DNA of 26,055 nt. It comes from DATGFK01 sp040007395. GTDB lineage: Bacteria; Chloroflexota; Anaerolineae; Aggregatilineales; UBA2796. How positions within the stretch are numbered: the first letter of the stretch is position 1; each line of letters opens with the position of its first letter. The position numbers were made by a program, and so were the translations under genes. This document shows, piece after piece, positions 7,683 through 15,347 of this stretch. The stretch is from the NCBI GenBank assembly GCA_040007395.1, contig JBDTVG010000278.1:1-26055 (forward strand), read 5' to 3'. The notes beneath the pieces are model-generated. The model was not told the origin of the DNA, made no database searches, and was given only the letters and a program-made list of their open reading frames with translations.

Positions 7683-8070
7683 CCTGTGTCCAGCCAGCCG
7701 CCCGCATACTTTCCGCCGCCTGAACCGGGTCTTGCTCTTCGCGGGGCAGCGCAAGATGATAGGGCAACGGTTCAGGCGCTAGGCTCAGATGAACCAATCC
7801 TTCTCCAATCAGGATTCCCGTCATCGCTGTCGCATCCCGCAATACATCGTTCAGAGGTCGCCCACGCAACCCGGCAATATCAGCGGCAATATCTTGCAGT
7901 CGCGTTAGGCCATCCATCCGCAGCCAAATCTCGCTGCCCAACGCATCGAGTCGCACAATACGCTTTTGGTACCGATCAAAAACAGCGACAGCATCCGGCA
8001 GAATCTTGTACAGACCGTCACGGCGCGGGTAGCGTTCTAACATCGACGATTTAACCGAAGTAGACGACAT
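7672..8070 (-). CDS. PqqD-like protein (RiPP recognition element fold)
   Basis: A 132-aa protein. Residues about 15-95 match the PqqD pattern: VFDRYQKRIVRLDALGSEIW, a helix with LQDIAADIA, and a terminal winged-helix strand ILIGEGLVHL. PqqD-like domains (RREs) bind leader peptides and present them to radical-SAM or other modifying enzymes. A further 37 or so residues (Pro-rich, then AAESMRAAGWTQDES) extend beyond the usual 90-aa domain. The ATG at 8070 has GAGGA seven bases upstream. It sits 26 nt after ruvA and overlaps the membrane-protein gene. No radical-SAM enzyme, peptidase or precursor peptide is seen nearby, so its peptide-modification role is unsupported here. It may be a repurposed RRE fold. 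Confidence 0.7.
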   Translation of the reverse strand: MSSTSVKSSMLERYPRRDGLYKILPDAVAVFDRYQKRIVRLDALGSEIWLRMDGLTRLQDIAADIAGLRGRPLNDVLRDATAMTGILIGEGLVHLSLAPEPLPYHLALPREEQDPVQAAESMRAAGWTQDES

Positions 8071-8096
8071 GCTGTAGTCCTCGTATCTTGCCGCTG

Positions 8097-8672
8097 TCAG
8101 GAAAAATATTCCAGCGCCAACCGGAAGCGTGTTTCAAAATCCTTTGCTGCGTCGCGTGGGATGCTCTGGATAGCAAGTTGCGATTCGACAATACTGAAGC
8201 CCATCCCTGTCAATGCCGAGATCAAATCGCCGTCGGTATCACTTAGCGGTGAAAGCCCTTGCGCGACGGCAGCTCCTAATTTATTTTTCAGTTCAAAAAC
8301 GATCTTTTCAGCGGTTTTCTTACCCACTCCCGGCACTCTCGTCAGCACGTCAGACTCTTCCCGTGCGACTGCATTTCGCAGATGATCAATCGATAAGGTA
8401 CTCAAGATCGACAGCGCCATCTTTGGCCCCACGCCGCTTACCCCTAGCAGCACCTCGAACAATGCGCGATCTTCCTCTGTGGGGAAGCCGTATAGCGTGA
8501 GCGAATCTTCGCGAACTGCCAGATAGGTATACAAGGTCGCCGCATGGCCTACCCCTTGAATAGCATCGAAGACGGTTCGAGGGACGTTGACCCGTAATCC
8601 TAACCCACCGACCATGACGACTACCGAATTTTTATCTAAACTGGCGATAACCCCGGAAACAATATCAATCAT
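8097..8672 (-). CDS. ruvA: Holliday junction branch migration protein RuvA
   Basis: RuvA tetramers bind four-way DNA junctions and recruit the RuvB motor. The 191-aa length is typical. Seen: an N-terminal OB-fold domain (MIDIVSGVIASLD to about residue 63), and a helix-hairpin-helix domain with GVSGVGPKMALSIL (about 77-90) and TRVPGVGKKTAEKIV (about 110-125). A linker and C-terminal RuvB-binding domain follow (about 145-191, LISALTGMGFSIVESQLAI). ruvB and ruvC are not in the window. It is first in a four-gene operon with the PqqD-like gene, the membrane protein and thyX. A weak promoter-like CATAAT lies about 14 nt before the ATG. Confidence 0.97.
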   Translation of the reverse strand: MIDIVSGVIASLDKNSVVVMVGGLGLRVNVPRTVFDAIQGVGHAATLYTYLAVREDSLTLYGFPTEEDRALFEVLLGVSGVGPKMALSILSTLSIDHLRNAVAREESDVLTRVPGVGKKTAEKIVFELKNKLGAAVAQGLSPLSDTDGDLISALTGMGFSIVESQLAIQSIPRDAAKDFETRFRLALEYFS

Positions 8673-8779
8673 TGCTAACCCTATTATGGCAGAACAAGTG
8701 TAATTGTACTCAAATCTGTGAGGCTTGCTAATTGCCCTACCTGCACCGAATCACAAAGTTATCGCACAATCCAATTTGT

Positions 8780-9871
8780 CTATAGATTGATAGCGGTTTC
8801 CGCCTCTGCTAACCACTCAGGCAATTGTGTTATGTCGTCCAGAATAGCTTCGCAACCTGCATTCAGCAGGAGCTTTGCGCGTTCGGCTTGTGCTGCTTGC
8901 CCACGTACCCCAGTTCGCACCCCAACACAATGGCAACCACCTGCCTTTGCCATCAGCACATCACTTGTGGAATCGCCAATAACGATCACATTATCGCGCT
9001 GCATTCTTTGGAAGTTTGGATCAAGCAATGTCTCAAGGCTGGCTTCTGGATAGAGCGCCTTGAGCAGCGAGAACGGGTGAGGTTTAGTCAATCCGCGAAT
9101 ACTGAGTGCTGCTTCGGCATGGCGAATAACATCCAATGTGCCTAGACGGTTTGCGTCGAAGTAGTCCAACAAACCCAGACTACCCAGTGCGTCCATCAAT
9201 TCATCCAGCGGACGACCTGTAGCAGTGCCAATTGTATAGCCAGTGTCACGCAGACTCTTGAGCGTAGCGGCAATCTGTTCCGCTGGGAGTGCGGTTCCAT
9301 CGATAAGCGGTGGCGCATCAAAGGCTTGCAGTGCCTCGCCATGATAAAAGCGTTGGAAACGCCCATGCAAATACCACCAGAACGGCCCTTCCACCTGTAG
9401 CAAGGGCGCATCCTCGATTGCTGGCCCGAAGCCGAGGGCGATTTTCAAGCGATTGCCCGCTTCCTGAATCAACGGGCGACCTTCTAATTCATGAGTACTC
9501 GCTAGAAAATCCTGCAACACGCGAGGCCAATCGGCTGTACCACTAAGCGTTCCGCGGATAGTCTGGAGGAACTCAACCGCATCTGCCGCCTGCGAAACTT
9601 TTGCACCGGGCAGTGCCGCCAAATAGACGCAGACCAATACGAATGTGATGTCCCAGTTTGAGTTGACAGCGCGACCCTTCAGCGCATAGATCAGATCGTC
9701 AGCGGTGACGGCTTCGCGGGCAGTATCATCGTGTACGGCATCATCGAAGGCTTGCGACAAACCAAGCGTCTGTGTGACCACTTCCCAGAGCGTCAACCGG
9801 GCGCACGCCCAGTATTTTTCCTCTGTAGTGATCACCCCATCCATGTCAAATATCAAGGTATCGATCTTCAA
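8780..9871 (-). CDS. HAD-superfamily hydrolase with a large cap region
   Basis: Likely a phosphatase acting on a small phosphorylated metabolite. Seen, numbering from TTG 9871: motif I DMDGVIT with nucleophile D9 and acid D11; motif II TATGRP (Thr about 216); the motif III lysine in LTKPHPF (about K263); motif IV GDSTSD (about 299-304) followed by KAGGCHCVGVRTG. All four are intact. About 200 residues separate motifs I and II, much more than the 80-100 usual for phosphoglycolate phosphatase-like enzymes, so the cap is unusually large and the substrate cannot be guessed. The TTG start has GAGGA six bases upstream and begins MKIDTLIFDMDG, the usual N-terminus; the GTG at 9901 would add 10 poorly placed residues. 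It lies 91 nt downstream of asd, separated by a hairpin. Confidence 0.85.
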   Translation of the reverse strand: MKIDTLIFDMDGVITTEEKYWACARLTLWEVVTQTLGLSQAFDDAVHDDTAREAVTADDLIYALKGRAVNSNWDITFVLVCVYLAALPGAKVSQAADAVEFLQTIRGTLSGTADWPRVLQDFLASTHELEGRPLIQEAGNRLKIALGFGPAIEDAPLLQVEGPFWWYLHGRFQRFYHGEALQAFDAPPLIDGTALPAEQIAATLKSLRDTGYTIGTATGRPLDELMDALGSLGLLDYFDANRLGTLDVIRHAEAALSIRGLTKPHPFSLLKALYPEASLETLLDPNFQRMQRDNVIVIGDSTSDVLMAKAGGCHCVGVRTGVRGQAAQAERAKLLLNAGCEAILDDITQLPEWLAEAETAINL

Positions 9872-9903
9872 GCGGGTTCCTCGTAGTGTGGAGAGCGACA
9901 CGA

Positions 9904-9933
9904 TTCCCCTTCGCTGAATTCAACGAAAGGGAA
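9904..9933 (-). terminator. Hairpin between asd and the HAD gene
   Basis: An inverted repeat pairs TTCCC-c-TTCG with CGAA-a-GGGAA around a 10-base loop containing GAATTC. No U-run follows on the minus strand, so it may be a processing or weak termination site. Confidence 0.35.
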
Positions 9934-9962
9934 ATGAATTATCGATTACTTTGAGAAAAAGG

Positions 9963-11045
9963 CTAACGCACCGATGTATCTAGCGTTGCCAGTAAGCGCT
10001 GCAAATAGCCCTGTGCGACCAGTAGCTCAGCATTCAGGATCGCGCCGCCTGCCGCGCCGCGAATTGTGTTGTGCGACAGCGCCACGAATTTATAATCTAG
10101 AATTGGACATTCACGCAGCCGTCCAATGGTGGTCGTCATGCCGTGTCCAGCGTCGCGATCCCGCCGCACTTGGGGGCGATCTGGTTCATCGGTGTAGGCG
10201 ATAATCGGATCAGGTGCACTTGGCAGACTGCGGGCAATTTCGTGACCCCGATAGCTCACCCATGCGTTGCGAATATCGTCCAATGATGGCTTGTTATGGA
10301 AGCTAACTGACACACACACCAGATGCGCGTCAATTACGGGAACGCGGTTACAAGCCGCACTGATCGTGGTATCCAGCATTTCGACGCTTTCGCCAGCGAA
10401 CTGTCCGAGAATTTTGCGTGGTTCTGTCTCGACTTTTTCTTCTTCGCCGCCAATATATGGCACAACATTGTCGAGAATATCCAGCGCGGCTACACCGGGA
10501 TAGCCCGCGCCGCTAATCGCTTGCATACTGACGACACTAACCTGCTTGAGGCCGAATGGCACTAACGGGGCCAGCGCTATTACTGCCGGAACGCTCGTGC
10601 AGTTCGACATCGTAACCAACGCGCCGCTGGTCCAGCCACGATTGCGCCGCTGCACGTCCACTAGCCCCACATGATCAGCGTTAATATCCGCTAGCAAGAG
10701 TGGCACATCAGAGGCCATCCGGTGCGAACTGGTATTCGAGGAGACAACATGACCTGCCGCCGCCAGTTCTGGTTCAAGGGTTTTCGCCACATCACCGGGC
10801 AGCGCCGAAAGGACAATGGGCGACTTCAGCGGTGCATCCAGTGGTAGGACAATCAAGCCCGCAACACTAGCGGGCGGTTGTCCCGACAGCACCCAACGGC
10901 ACGCCTGTGCATAGGGTTTCCCGGCGCTGCGATCCGAAGCGACCACTTCCGCCACCCGAAACCAGGGATGATCTTCTAACAGTTGGATAAAGCGTTGGCC
11001 TACTGCGCCTGTCGCACCCAGAATTGCCACATCAAGTTTATTCAT
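9963..11045 (-). CDS. asd: Aspartate-semialdehyde dehydrogenase (archaeal/fungal type)
   Basis: Reduces aspartyl phosphate to aspartate semialdehyde with NADPH, the branch step to lysine/DAP, threonine, methionine and isoleucine. The 360-aa length fits the family. Seen: the NADP-binding start VAILGATGAVGQRF (about 7-20), the catalytic cysteine in TMSNCTSVPA (Cys149), ISGAGYPGV, the conserved EEKVETEPRKILG segment (about 202-214), a likely catalytic His in VPVIDAHL (about His241) and the C-terminal HNTIRGAAGGAILNAE. The EEEKVETEPRKILG block and the ISGAGYPG motif identify the archaeal/fungal branch rather than the E. coli-type enzyme. The ATG is preceded by an AAAGGCGG Shine-Dalgarno. A terminator-like hairpin lies in the leader about 63 nt upstream, suggesting attenuation. 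Confidence 0.95.
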   Translation of the reverse strand: MNKLDVAILGATGAVGQRFIQLLEDHPWFRVAEVVASDRSAGKPYAQACRWVLSGQPPASVAGLIVLPLDAPLKSPIVLSALPGDVAKTLEPELAAAGHVVSSNTSSHRMASDVPLLLADINADHVGLVDVQRRNRGWTSGALVTMSNCTSVPAVIALAPLVPFGLKQVSVVSMQAISGAGYPGVAALDILDNVVPYIGGEEEKVETEPRKILGQFAGESVEMLDTTISAACNRVPVIDAHLVCVSVSFHNKPSLDDIRNAWVSYRGHEIARSLPSAPDPIIAYTDEPDRPQVRRDRDAGHGMTTTIGRLRECPILDYKFVALSHNTIRGAAGGAILNAELLVAQGYLQRLLATLDTSVR

Positions 11046-11107
11046 ATCGCCGCCTTTGTTCCTTTGACCAACCTTAATAACATTTCATAATGCTCCACCT
11101 ATACAAC

Positions 11108-11134
11108 AAAAAAGACGTGGGATGCTCCACGTCT
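11108..11134 (-). terminator. Intrinsic-terminator-like hairpin in the asd leader
   Basis: On the minus strand AGACGTGG, a 6-base loop, then CCACGTCT is followed by a run of six T residues (8-bp perfect stem). It sits 62 nt before the asd ATG, in the position of an attenuator. It could instead end a transcript entering from the right. Confidence 0.55.
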
Positions 11135-11141
11135 CCAGCTA

Positions 11142-11147
11142 ATTATA
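11142..11147 (-). promoter_or_regulatory. -10 box ahead of asd
   Basis: A perfect TATAAT on the minus strand, with only a poor -35 (TTGTGC-like). The predicted start, near 11135, would place the terminator-like hairpin at the very 5' end of the asd mRNA. Confidence 0.4.
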
Positions 11148-11292
11148 GATTGGATGGGAGCAGCACAATATTACCGCCGAGTGGGGCAGGTAGCCTTCAT
11201 AGTCGTAGTGAACAGCATGAGTTTCATATCTCAAAGTTAACATGCTTGGGCGTGTTGGTCAATGGGCAAGCCGACCAAAATCTCGGTAAAGA

Positions 11293-11321
11293 TTTACCTT
11301 GCTTGCTAAAATCAAGATAAT
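11293..11321 (+). promoter_or_regulatory. Candidate promoter for the receiver-domain gene
   Basis: TTTACC (11293-11298) and GATAAT (11316-11321) are separated by exactly 17 bases. The predicted start is near 11327-11329, giving a leader of about 110 nt. The rest of the gap 11046-11437 holds no coding region that I can support. Confidence 0.45.
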
Positions 11322-11326
11322 CCCCT

Positions 11327-11437
11327 GCAAACTTTGCTGCCTTTGCCATCGGGATCAAAAGAGGTACAGTAAGGTGTGCGTCTTTTGACACGGCTTAGGG
11401 CGCATTCTCTCTACCGTGTTAACAAGGTCGTACCTGA
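11327..11437 (+). ncRNA. Structured 5' leader of the receiver-domain gene (candidate cis-regulatory RNA)
   Basis: Inverted repeats lie back to back. GCAAA (11327-11331) pairs with TTTGC (11342-11346), and can be extended by ATCCC (11320-11324) with GGGAT (11351-11355) if transcription starts further upstream. CAAAAGA (11356-11362) pairs with TCTTTTG (11381-11387). ACACGG (11388-11393) pairs with CCGTGT (11414-11419). The last two helices abut each other with no unpaired base. The Shine-Dalgarno AAGGT (11424-11428) lies in a mini-hairpin AGGT-CGT-ACCT. The GTACCT just before the ATG can also pair with AGGTAC (11362-11367) in the second loop. I recognise no known riboswitch class here. Confidence 0.35.
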
Positions 11438-11872
11438 ATGCCCGCACAACCGCATATTGTTATCTTCAATCATTCTCCAAATCTCTTGAAACTATTTCAA
11501 GCGGCTTTAAGTAAAAAAGGCTACAAGATATCCACACATTTACAAGAAATGTCACATCTCGATCAGATTATGCAAGATCCGCCTGATCTGATTATTCTTG
11601 GAACCCTAAAGGGCTATTTGGACAGCGAAGTAGAAATTATTCAAAAAATACGCCAAGATTCTACAGCAGGGACTATTCCAATTATTGTTTGCACAACTGG
11701 TGATTTATTTCTGGCAAAGAATGAGCAAGTATCAGAGGTAAAATATTTCAGTATTGTCCCGAAACCCTTCGACATACAAGATCTTTTGAGTGCTGTCGAA
11801 GCAGCTTTGCCGGGTAGCAATCGAATTATTGATGTGAAAGCAAATGAGCCTAACGGCTCATCGGACAGCTAA
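11438..11872 (+). CDS. Degenerate receiver-domain protein (pseudo-receiver)
   Basis: A 144-aa single-domain protein with the CheY-like fold pattern: HIVIFNHSP (strand 1), PDLIILG (strand 3), IPIIVCTTGD (strand 4) and VPKPFDIQDLLSAVEAAL (strand 5 to helix 5). The conserved lysine (K109 in PKPF) and the Thr of strand 4 (T86/T87) are present. The phospho-acceptor Asp that should follow DLIIL is Gly55, and the N-terminal acidic pair is replaced by Asn11-His12. So it should not be phosphorylated in the normal way and may work as a protein-binding module. No output domain is attached. It is visibly more AT-rich than its neighbours, which hints at a separate origin. No kinase is adjacent. Start ATG 11438 with AAGGT nine bases upstream. 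Confidence 0.8.
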   Translation: MPAQPHIVIFNHSPNLLKLFQAALSKKGYKISTHLQEMSHLDQIMQDPPDLIILGTLKGYLDSEVEIIQKIRQDSTAGTIPIIVCTTGDLFLAKNEQVSEVKYFSIVPKPFDIQDLLSAVEAALPGSNRIIDVKANEPNGSSDS

Positions 11873-11902
11873 CAATCTTACCGAATTTAGACCAACGCCA
11901 AC

Positions 11903-11949
11903 CCAGCACGGGCCATCCCGATGAAGATCGGGATTGTTGCCCGTACTGG
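11903..11949. terminator. Strong two-part hairpin between convergent genes
   Basis: Outer arms CCAG-C-ACGGGC (11903-11913) and GCCCGT-A-CTGG (11939-11949) enclose an inner stem CCCGAT-GAAG-ATCGGG (11917-11932). It lies between the receiver gene and ileS, which converge, and could end both transcripts. No clear U-run follows in either direction. Confidence 0.55.
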
Positions 11950-11961
11950 TCGTTACAAAGT

Positions 11962-14900
11962 TTAGATGCGGCTTACCCCAAAAGTGACCGTCTCGTCGTC
12001 AAACTCGAAGGTTTCGACACGCTCCCCTTCGGGTTCAGCCGCAACGTTTAGCGAGTCAGCAAGCGTCTCAGCGCACAGGTAATCAGCGTTGGCGGCGATA
12101 GCCTGTGCCAATTTATCGCTGGCCTTGTACGTCACGACAATATGATCGTTGAGCAAGAAATCTGCATCGCGCCGCATCATCTGGACACGGCGGACTGCTT
12201 CACGGGCCATCCCTTCCATGACTAACGCATCGGTAAGGGCAGTCCGCAGCGCGGCAACATAACCGTTTTCCTCGGCTACTGCGTAACCCTCAGACGCATT
12301 GCGACGTACTTCGACTTCTTCTGGCGAAAGCTCGATAGACTTATCATCAACGGTGAGATGAATATTTGCGCCGTCAAGCAGTTGATTCGCCCAGCGCGCA
12401 ACATCGGCTTCTGACCCGTCGCGCAGCATCTTTTGCACGGTTGGGAAGGTCTGCCCAAGCCGCTTGCCCAGTTTCTGCGGCAGCGGGTTTAGACTGTAAT
12501 GAACCATCTCACCTGCCGATTCCATGACACTAACCGCTTTCACATTTAGTTCTTCCGCCACCGTATAAGCCAACGCCCGCAGCGCTTTCGCTTCGGCGGG
12601 AGTTCGCACGGCAAAAGTTGCTTCCGCTAGCGGCTGGCGAACCTTCAGGTTGACGCTGTTCCGTGCCGCGTGACCGAGCGATACCAGCCGCTTGACCAAG
12701 CCCATCTCATCGATCAACCGCTGATCGATCAGAGCGGGGTTGTACTGAGGCCAACGTGACAGGTGAATGCTATCCGGCGCAGTGGAGTCGAACGGCGTAA
12801 CCAGATTGCGATACAACGCTTCAGACAGAAATGGCATCGCTGGAGCTAGCAGTTTTGCAACGGTGGTCAGGCATTCGTATAGGGTCTGGTAGGCTGCCAA
12901 CTTGTCGCGATCACTCTCGGTTTTCCAGAAGCGGCGGCGCGAACGGCGCAGATACCAATTACTTAGGTCTTCCACGAAGGCTTGCACTGGGCGAGTCGCC
13001 TGAGTTACGTCATATTGTTCGTAGGCTTCGGTGACCTTACGCACCAGATTGTGCAGTTCCGCCAGCGCCCAGCGATCCAGTTCATCGCGTTCGGCAACAG
13101 GGACGGCAGGCTGTGTCGGATCGAAGCCGTCGATATTGGCATAGGTCACAAAGAAGCTATAGGTATTCCACAGCATCAGGTAGAAGCTGCTGATAACCTC
13201 GCTGACCAGTTTGCCGGAGAACTTACGGCTATCTCCCGGCGGGTTGGCAGTATACATATACCAGCGTGTCGCGTCCGCGCCCTGCTCATTCATGATCGTC
13301 CAGGGATCGACGATATTGCCCAGTCGCTTGGACATCTTGCGGCCTTTTTCGTCCAGCAAGTGCCCCAGACATATCACGTTCTTATAGCTGACACTCTCAT
13401 ACAGCAGTGTGCTGATCGCGTGCAGACTGTAGAACCAGCCGCGTGTCTGGTCGATGGCCTCGCAGATGTAGTCGGCGGGGAACTGTTCCTTGAAGATTTC
13501 GTGATTCTTATAGGGATAGCCCCACTGCGCTACCGGCATCGATCCACTGTCGAACCACACATCGATCAATTCTGGGACACGACGCATCGTTCCAGCATGG
13601 CATTCCGTACAAGCCCATGTTACATCGTCTACATATGGACGGTGCAGATCTAATTCGGTCTGATCCTTGCCCGTTTTCTCGGTTAGTTCCGCGACTCCGC
13701 CAATACATTCTTTGTGGCGGCAGTTATCGCAAATCCAGACAGGCAGCGGTGTTCCCCAGTAGCGTTCGCGACCCAACGACCAATCGCGGTTATTGGCAAG
13801 CCACGACCCAAAACGCCCGTCTTTGATATGCTCTGGCACCCAGTTGATGGTACTGTTCAGCTTGAGCAGCAGATCGCGGTACTGGGTCGTGCGGATGTAC
13901 CATGTTTCGCGGGCGTAATACAGCAGCGGTGTATCGCAGCGCCAGCAGTGTGGGTAGCTGTGCCGATAGTTTTCCCAACGGAACAGCAATTGCCGCGCCT
14001 CAAGATCCTTGATCACTGGATGATCGGCCTTCTTGACATTCATGCCAGCCCACGTGGTTACTGCATCGACAAACGTACCGTCTGGCTTGACGGTCATCAG
14101 CAACGGCAAGTTGTTGTTGCGACCCACTTCCATGTCATCCTGACCAAAGGCTGGGGCGATATGAACGATTCCGGTACCGTCATCGGTGCTGACAAAGCTG
14201 CTGCCATCGACGACATAGGCATAGTCTTTATCGACGGGTAGAAACTTATACAGCGGTTCGTAGTGTTTGCCGAGCAAGTCAGCGCCCTTCATGCGGCGCA
14301 CGACGGTGTACTGCTCTGGGTTTTTGAAGACTTTGCTGATCAGCGCTTCGGCAACGATGAGTTGTTCGATAGCCCCTTCTGGCCCATACTGCGCTGGCCC
14401 TTCGACCAACACATAGTCGATGTCTTTACCGACTGCCAGCGCCACATTGCCCGGTAAAGTCCAAGGCGTAGTCGTCCACGCCACAAACGATACGCCGGGT
14501 TCGTCGACAGACCGGAAGCGCACATAGGCACTCGGATCGTCCACGTCTTTGTAGGCATCCGACATTTCGTGCGTACTCAAGGGTGTTTCGCAGCGTGGGC
14601 AGTACGGCACACTCTTGTAGTCCTGATAGAGTAGTTCTTTTTCCCAGAACTGCTTGAGAATCCACCATACACTCTGGATATACTCGTTCTTGAAGGTGAT
14701 ATATGCATCTTCCAGACTGACCCAGAAACCCATGCGCTCAGTCTGGCGTTCCCACTCATTCACGTAACGCAGGACGCTCTCGCGACATTTGGCATTATAG
14801 GCCGCGATGCCGTATTCCTCGATCTCCTGCTTGTGCTTAATCCCTAGTTCTTTCTCAACTTCGATCTCGACGGGCAGGCCATGCGTATCCCAACCGCCTT

Positions 14901-15147
14901 TACGTAAGACACGAAAGCCATTCATGACTTTGAAGCGGGGGAATATATCTTTGAAGGCACGCGCCAACACATGATGAATACCGGGCTTGCCATTGGCAGT
15001 CGGCGGCCCCTCATAGAACACATAATTGGGTGCGCCTTCACGCTCGGTCAATGTGCGCTCGAAGATTTTGTTCTCCCGCCAAAAGACGAGTTGATCTTCC
15101 TCTAACCTAACGATGTCCACACGGGACGATACAGGCTGAAATCCCAT
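11962..15147 (-). CDS. ileS: Isoleucyl-tRNA synthetase, type 2 (eukaryote-like)
   Basis: A class I synthetase that charges tRNA-Ile, with editing of valine. The 1061-aa length suits the type 2 form. Seen: the HIGH-like signature in ANGKPGIHHVLARAFKD (GIHH, residues 56-59), GGWDTHGLPVE, the editing-domain stretch FVAWTTTPWTLPGNVALAV, the WFDSGS segment, and KMSKR (604-608) followed by LGNIVDPW. An anticodon-binding helical domain and a long C-terminal region follow. Cys pairs (PYCPRC; WICDNC; WACTEC) could bind zinc. The GIHHVLAR form and the length point to the eukaryote-like branch, which in known examples includes mupirocin-insensitive enzymes (family knowledge, not shown here). The leader of about 186 nt is structured, and no good Shine-Dalgarno lies directly before the ATG. 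Confidence 0.97.
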   Translation of the reverse strand: MGFQPVSSRVDIVRLEEDQLVFWRENKIFERTLTEREGAPNYVFYEGPPTANGKPGIHHVLARAFKDIFPRFKVMNGFRVLRKGGWDTHGLPVEIEVEKELGIKHKQEIEEYGIAAYNAKCRESVLRYVNEWERQTERMGFWVSLEDAYITFKNEYIQSVWWILKQFWEKELLYQDYKSVPYCPRCETPLSTHEMSDAYKDVDDPSAYVRFRSVDEPGVSFVAWTTTPWTLPGNVALAVGKDIDYVLVEGPAQYGPEGAIEQLIVAEALISKVFKNPEQYTVVRRMKGADLLGKHYEPLYKFLPVDKDYAYVVDGSSFVSTDDGTGIVHIAPAFGQDDMEVGRNNNLPLLMTVKPDGTFVDAVTTWAGMNVKKADHPVIKDLEARQLLFRWENYRHSYPHCWRCDTPLLYYARETWYIRTTQYRDLLLKLNSTINWVPEHIKDGRFGSWLANNRDWSLGRERYWGTPLPVWICDNCRHKECIGGVAELTEKTGKDQTELDLHRPYVDDVTWACTECHAGTMRRVPELIDVWFDSGSMPVAQWGYPYKNHEIFKEQFPADYICEAIDQTRGWFYSLHAISTLLYESVSYKNVICLGHLLDEKGRKMSKRLGNIVDPWTIMNEQGADATRWYMYTANPPGDSRKFSGKLVSEVISSFYLMLWNTYSFFVTYANIDGFDPTQPAVPVAERDELDRWALAELHNLVRKVTEAYEQYDVTQATRPVQAFVEDLSNWYLRRSRRRFWKTESDRDKLAAYQTLYECLTTVAKLLAPAMPFLSEALYRNLVTPFDSTAPDSIHLSRWPQYNPALIDQRLIDEMGLVKRLVSLGHAARNSVNLKVRQPLAEATFAVRTPAEAKALRALAYTVAEELNVKAVSVMESAGEMVHYSLNPLPQKLGKRLGQTFPTVQKMLRDGSEADVARWANQLLDGANIHLTVDDKSIELSPEEVEVRRNASEGYAVAEENGYVAALRTALTDALVMEGMAREAVRRVQMMRRDADFLLNDHIVVTYKASDKLAQAIAANADYLCAETLADSLNVAAEPEGERVETFEFDDETVTFGVSRI

Positions 15148-15156
15148 AACAAAGTT

Positions 15157-15253
15157 GGCACCGAACCTCGCTATTGCTTATAGCAGAGGCGACGAATGCC
15201 GTACTCCTTTCGCTGGACCCCCTGAGCGTAGGTGAATTCCCACACGCAAGGTC
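15157..15253 (-). promoter_or_regulatory. Structured leader of ileS
   Basis: Two stem-loops on the minus strand precede the ATG at 15147. The first (15253-15216) pairs GACC/GGTC, CCT/AGG, GCGT/ACGC and GTG/CAC around GGAATT. The second (15200-15157) pairs GGCA/TGCC outside an internal loop and CCTC-t-GCTAT with ATAGC-GAGG inside. The only GAGG that could act as ribosome binding site is locked in the second stem, 18 nt from the ATG. Between the stems lies AGGGGGTCCAGCG, which resembles a T-box core but lacks the UGGN bulge. Confidence 0.4.
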
Positions 15254-15318
15254 TGATGGGCTAATTGGTTGATCTAGCATTGTAGCGTCTAAGCAGGCAT
15301 AGGAAAAGGGTCGAGAAT

Positions 15319-15347
15319 GGCTGATCTTTATGTTCAATCAGCCTTTT
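15319..15347 (+). terminator. Hairpin over the methyltransferase stop codon
   Basis: GGCTGAT (15319-15325) pairs with ATCAGCC (15337-15343) and is followed by TTTT on the plus strand. The methyltransferase stop codon (minus strand) lies at the loop edge. It has terminator shape on the plus strand, where no gene precedes it; on the minus strand the U-run is poor. Confidence 0.35.

Noticed and set aside
11320..11437. c-di-GMP-I riboswitch or rRNA/tRNA remnant in the leader of the receiver gene
   Set aside because: Bits such as GGCAAA, GCAAAG and AACAAGG look similar but the conserved cores do not line up.
12982..13653. Long plus-strand open frame antisense to ileS
   Set aside because: It is the shadow of a strong ileS match, shows no known domain and no ribosome site.
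15148..15333. Calling the ileS leader a canonical T-box
   Set aside because: The UGGN bulge is missing and no convincing specifier loop was found; kept only as a finding.
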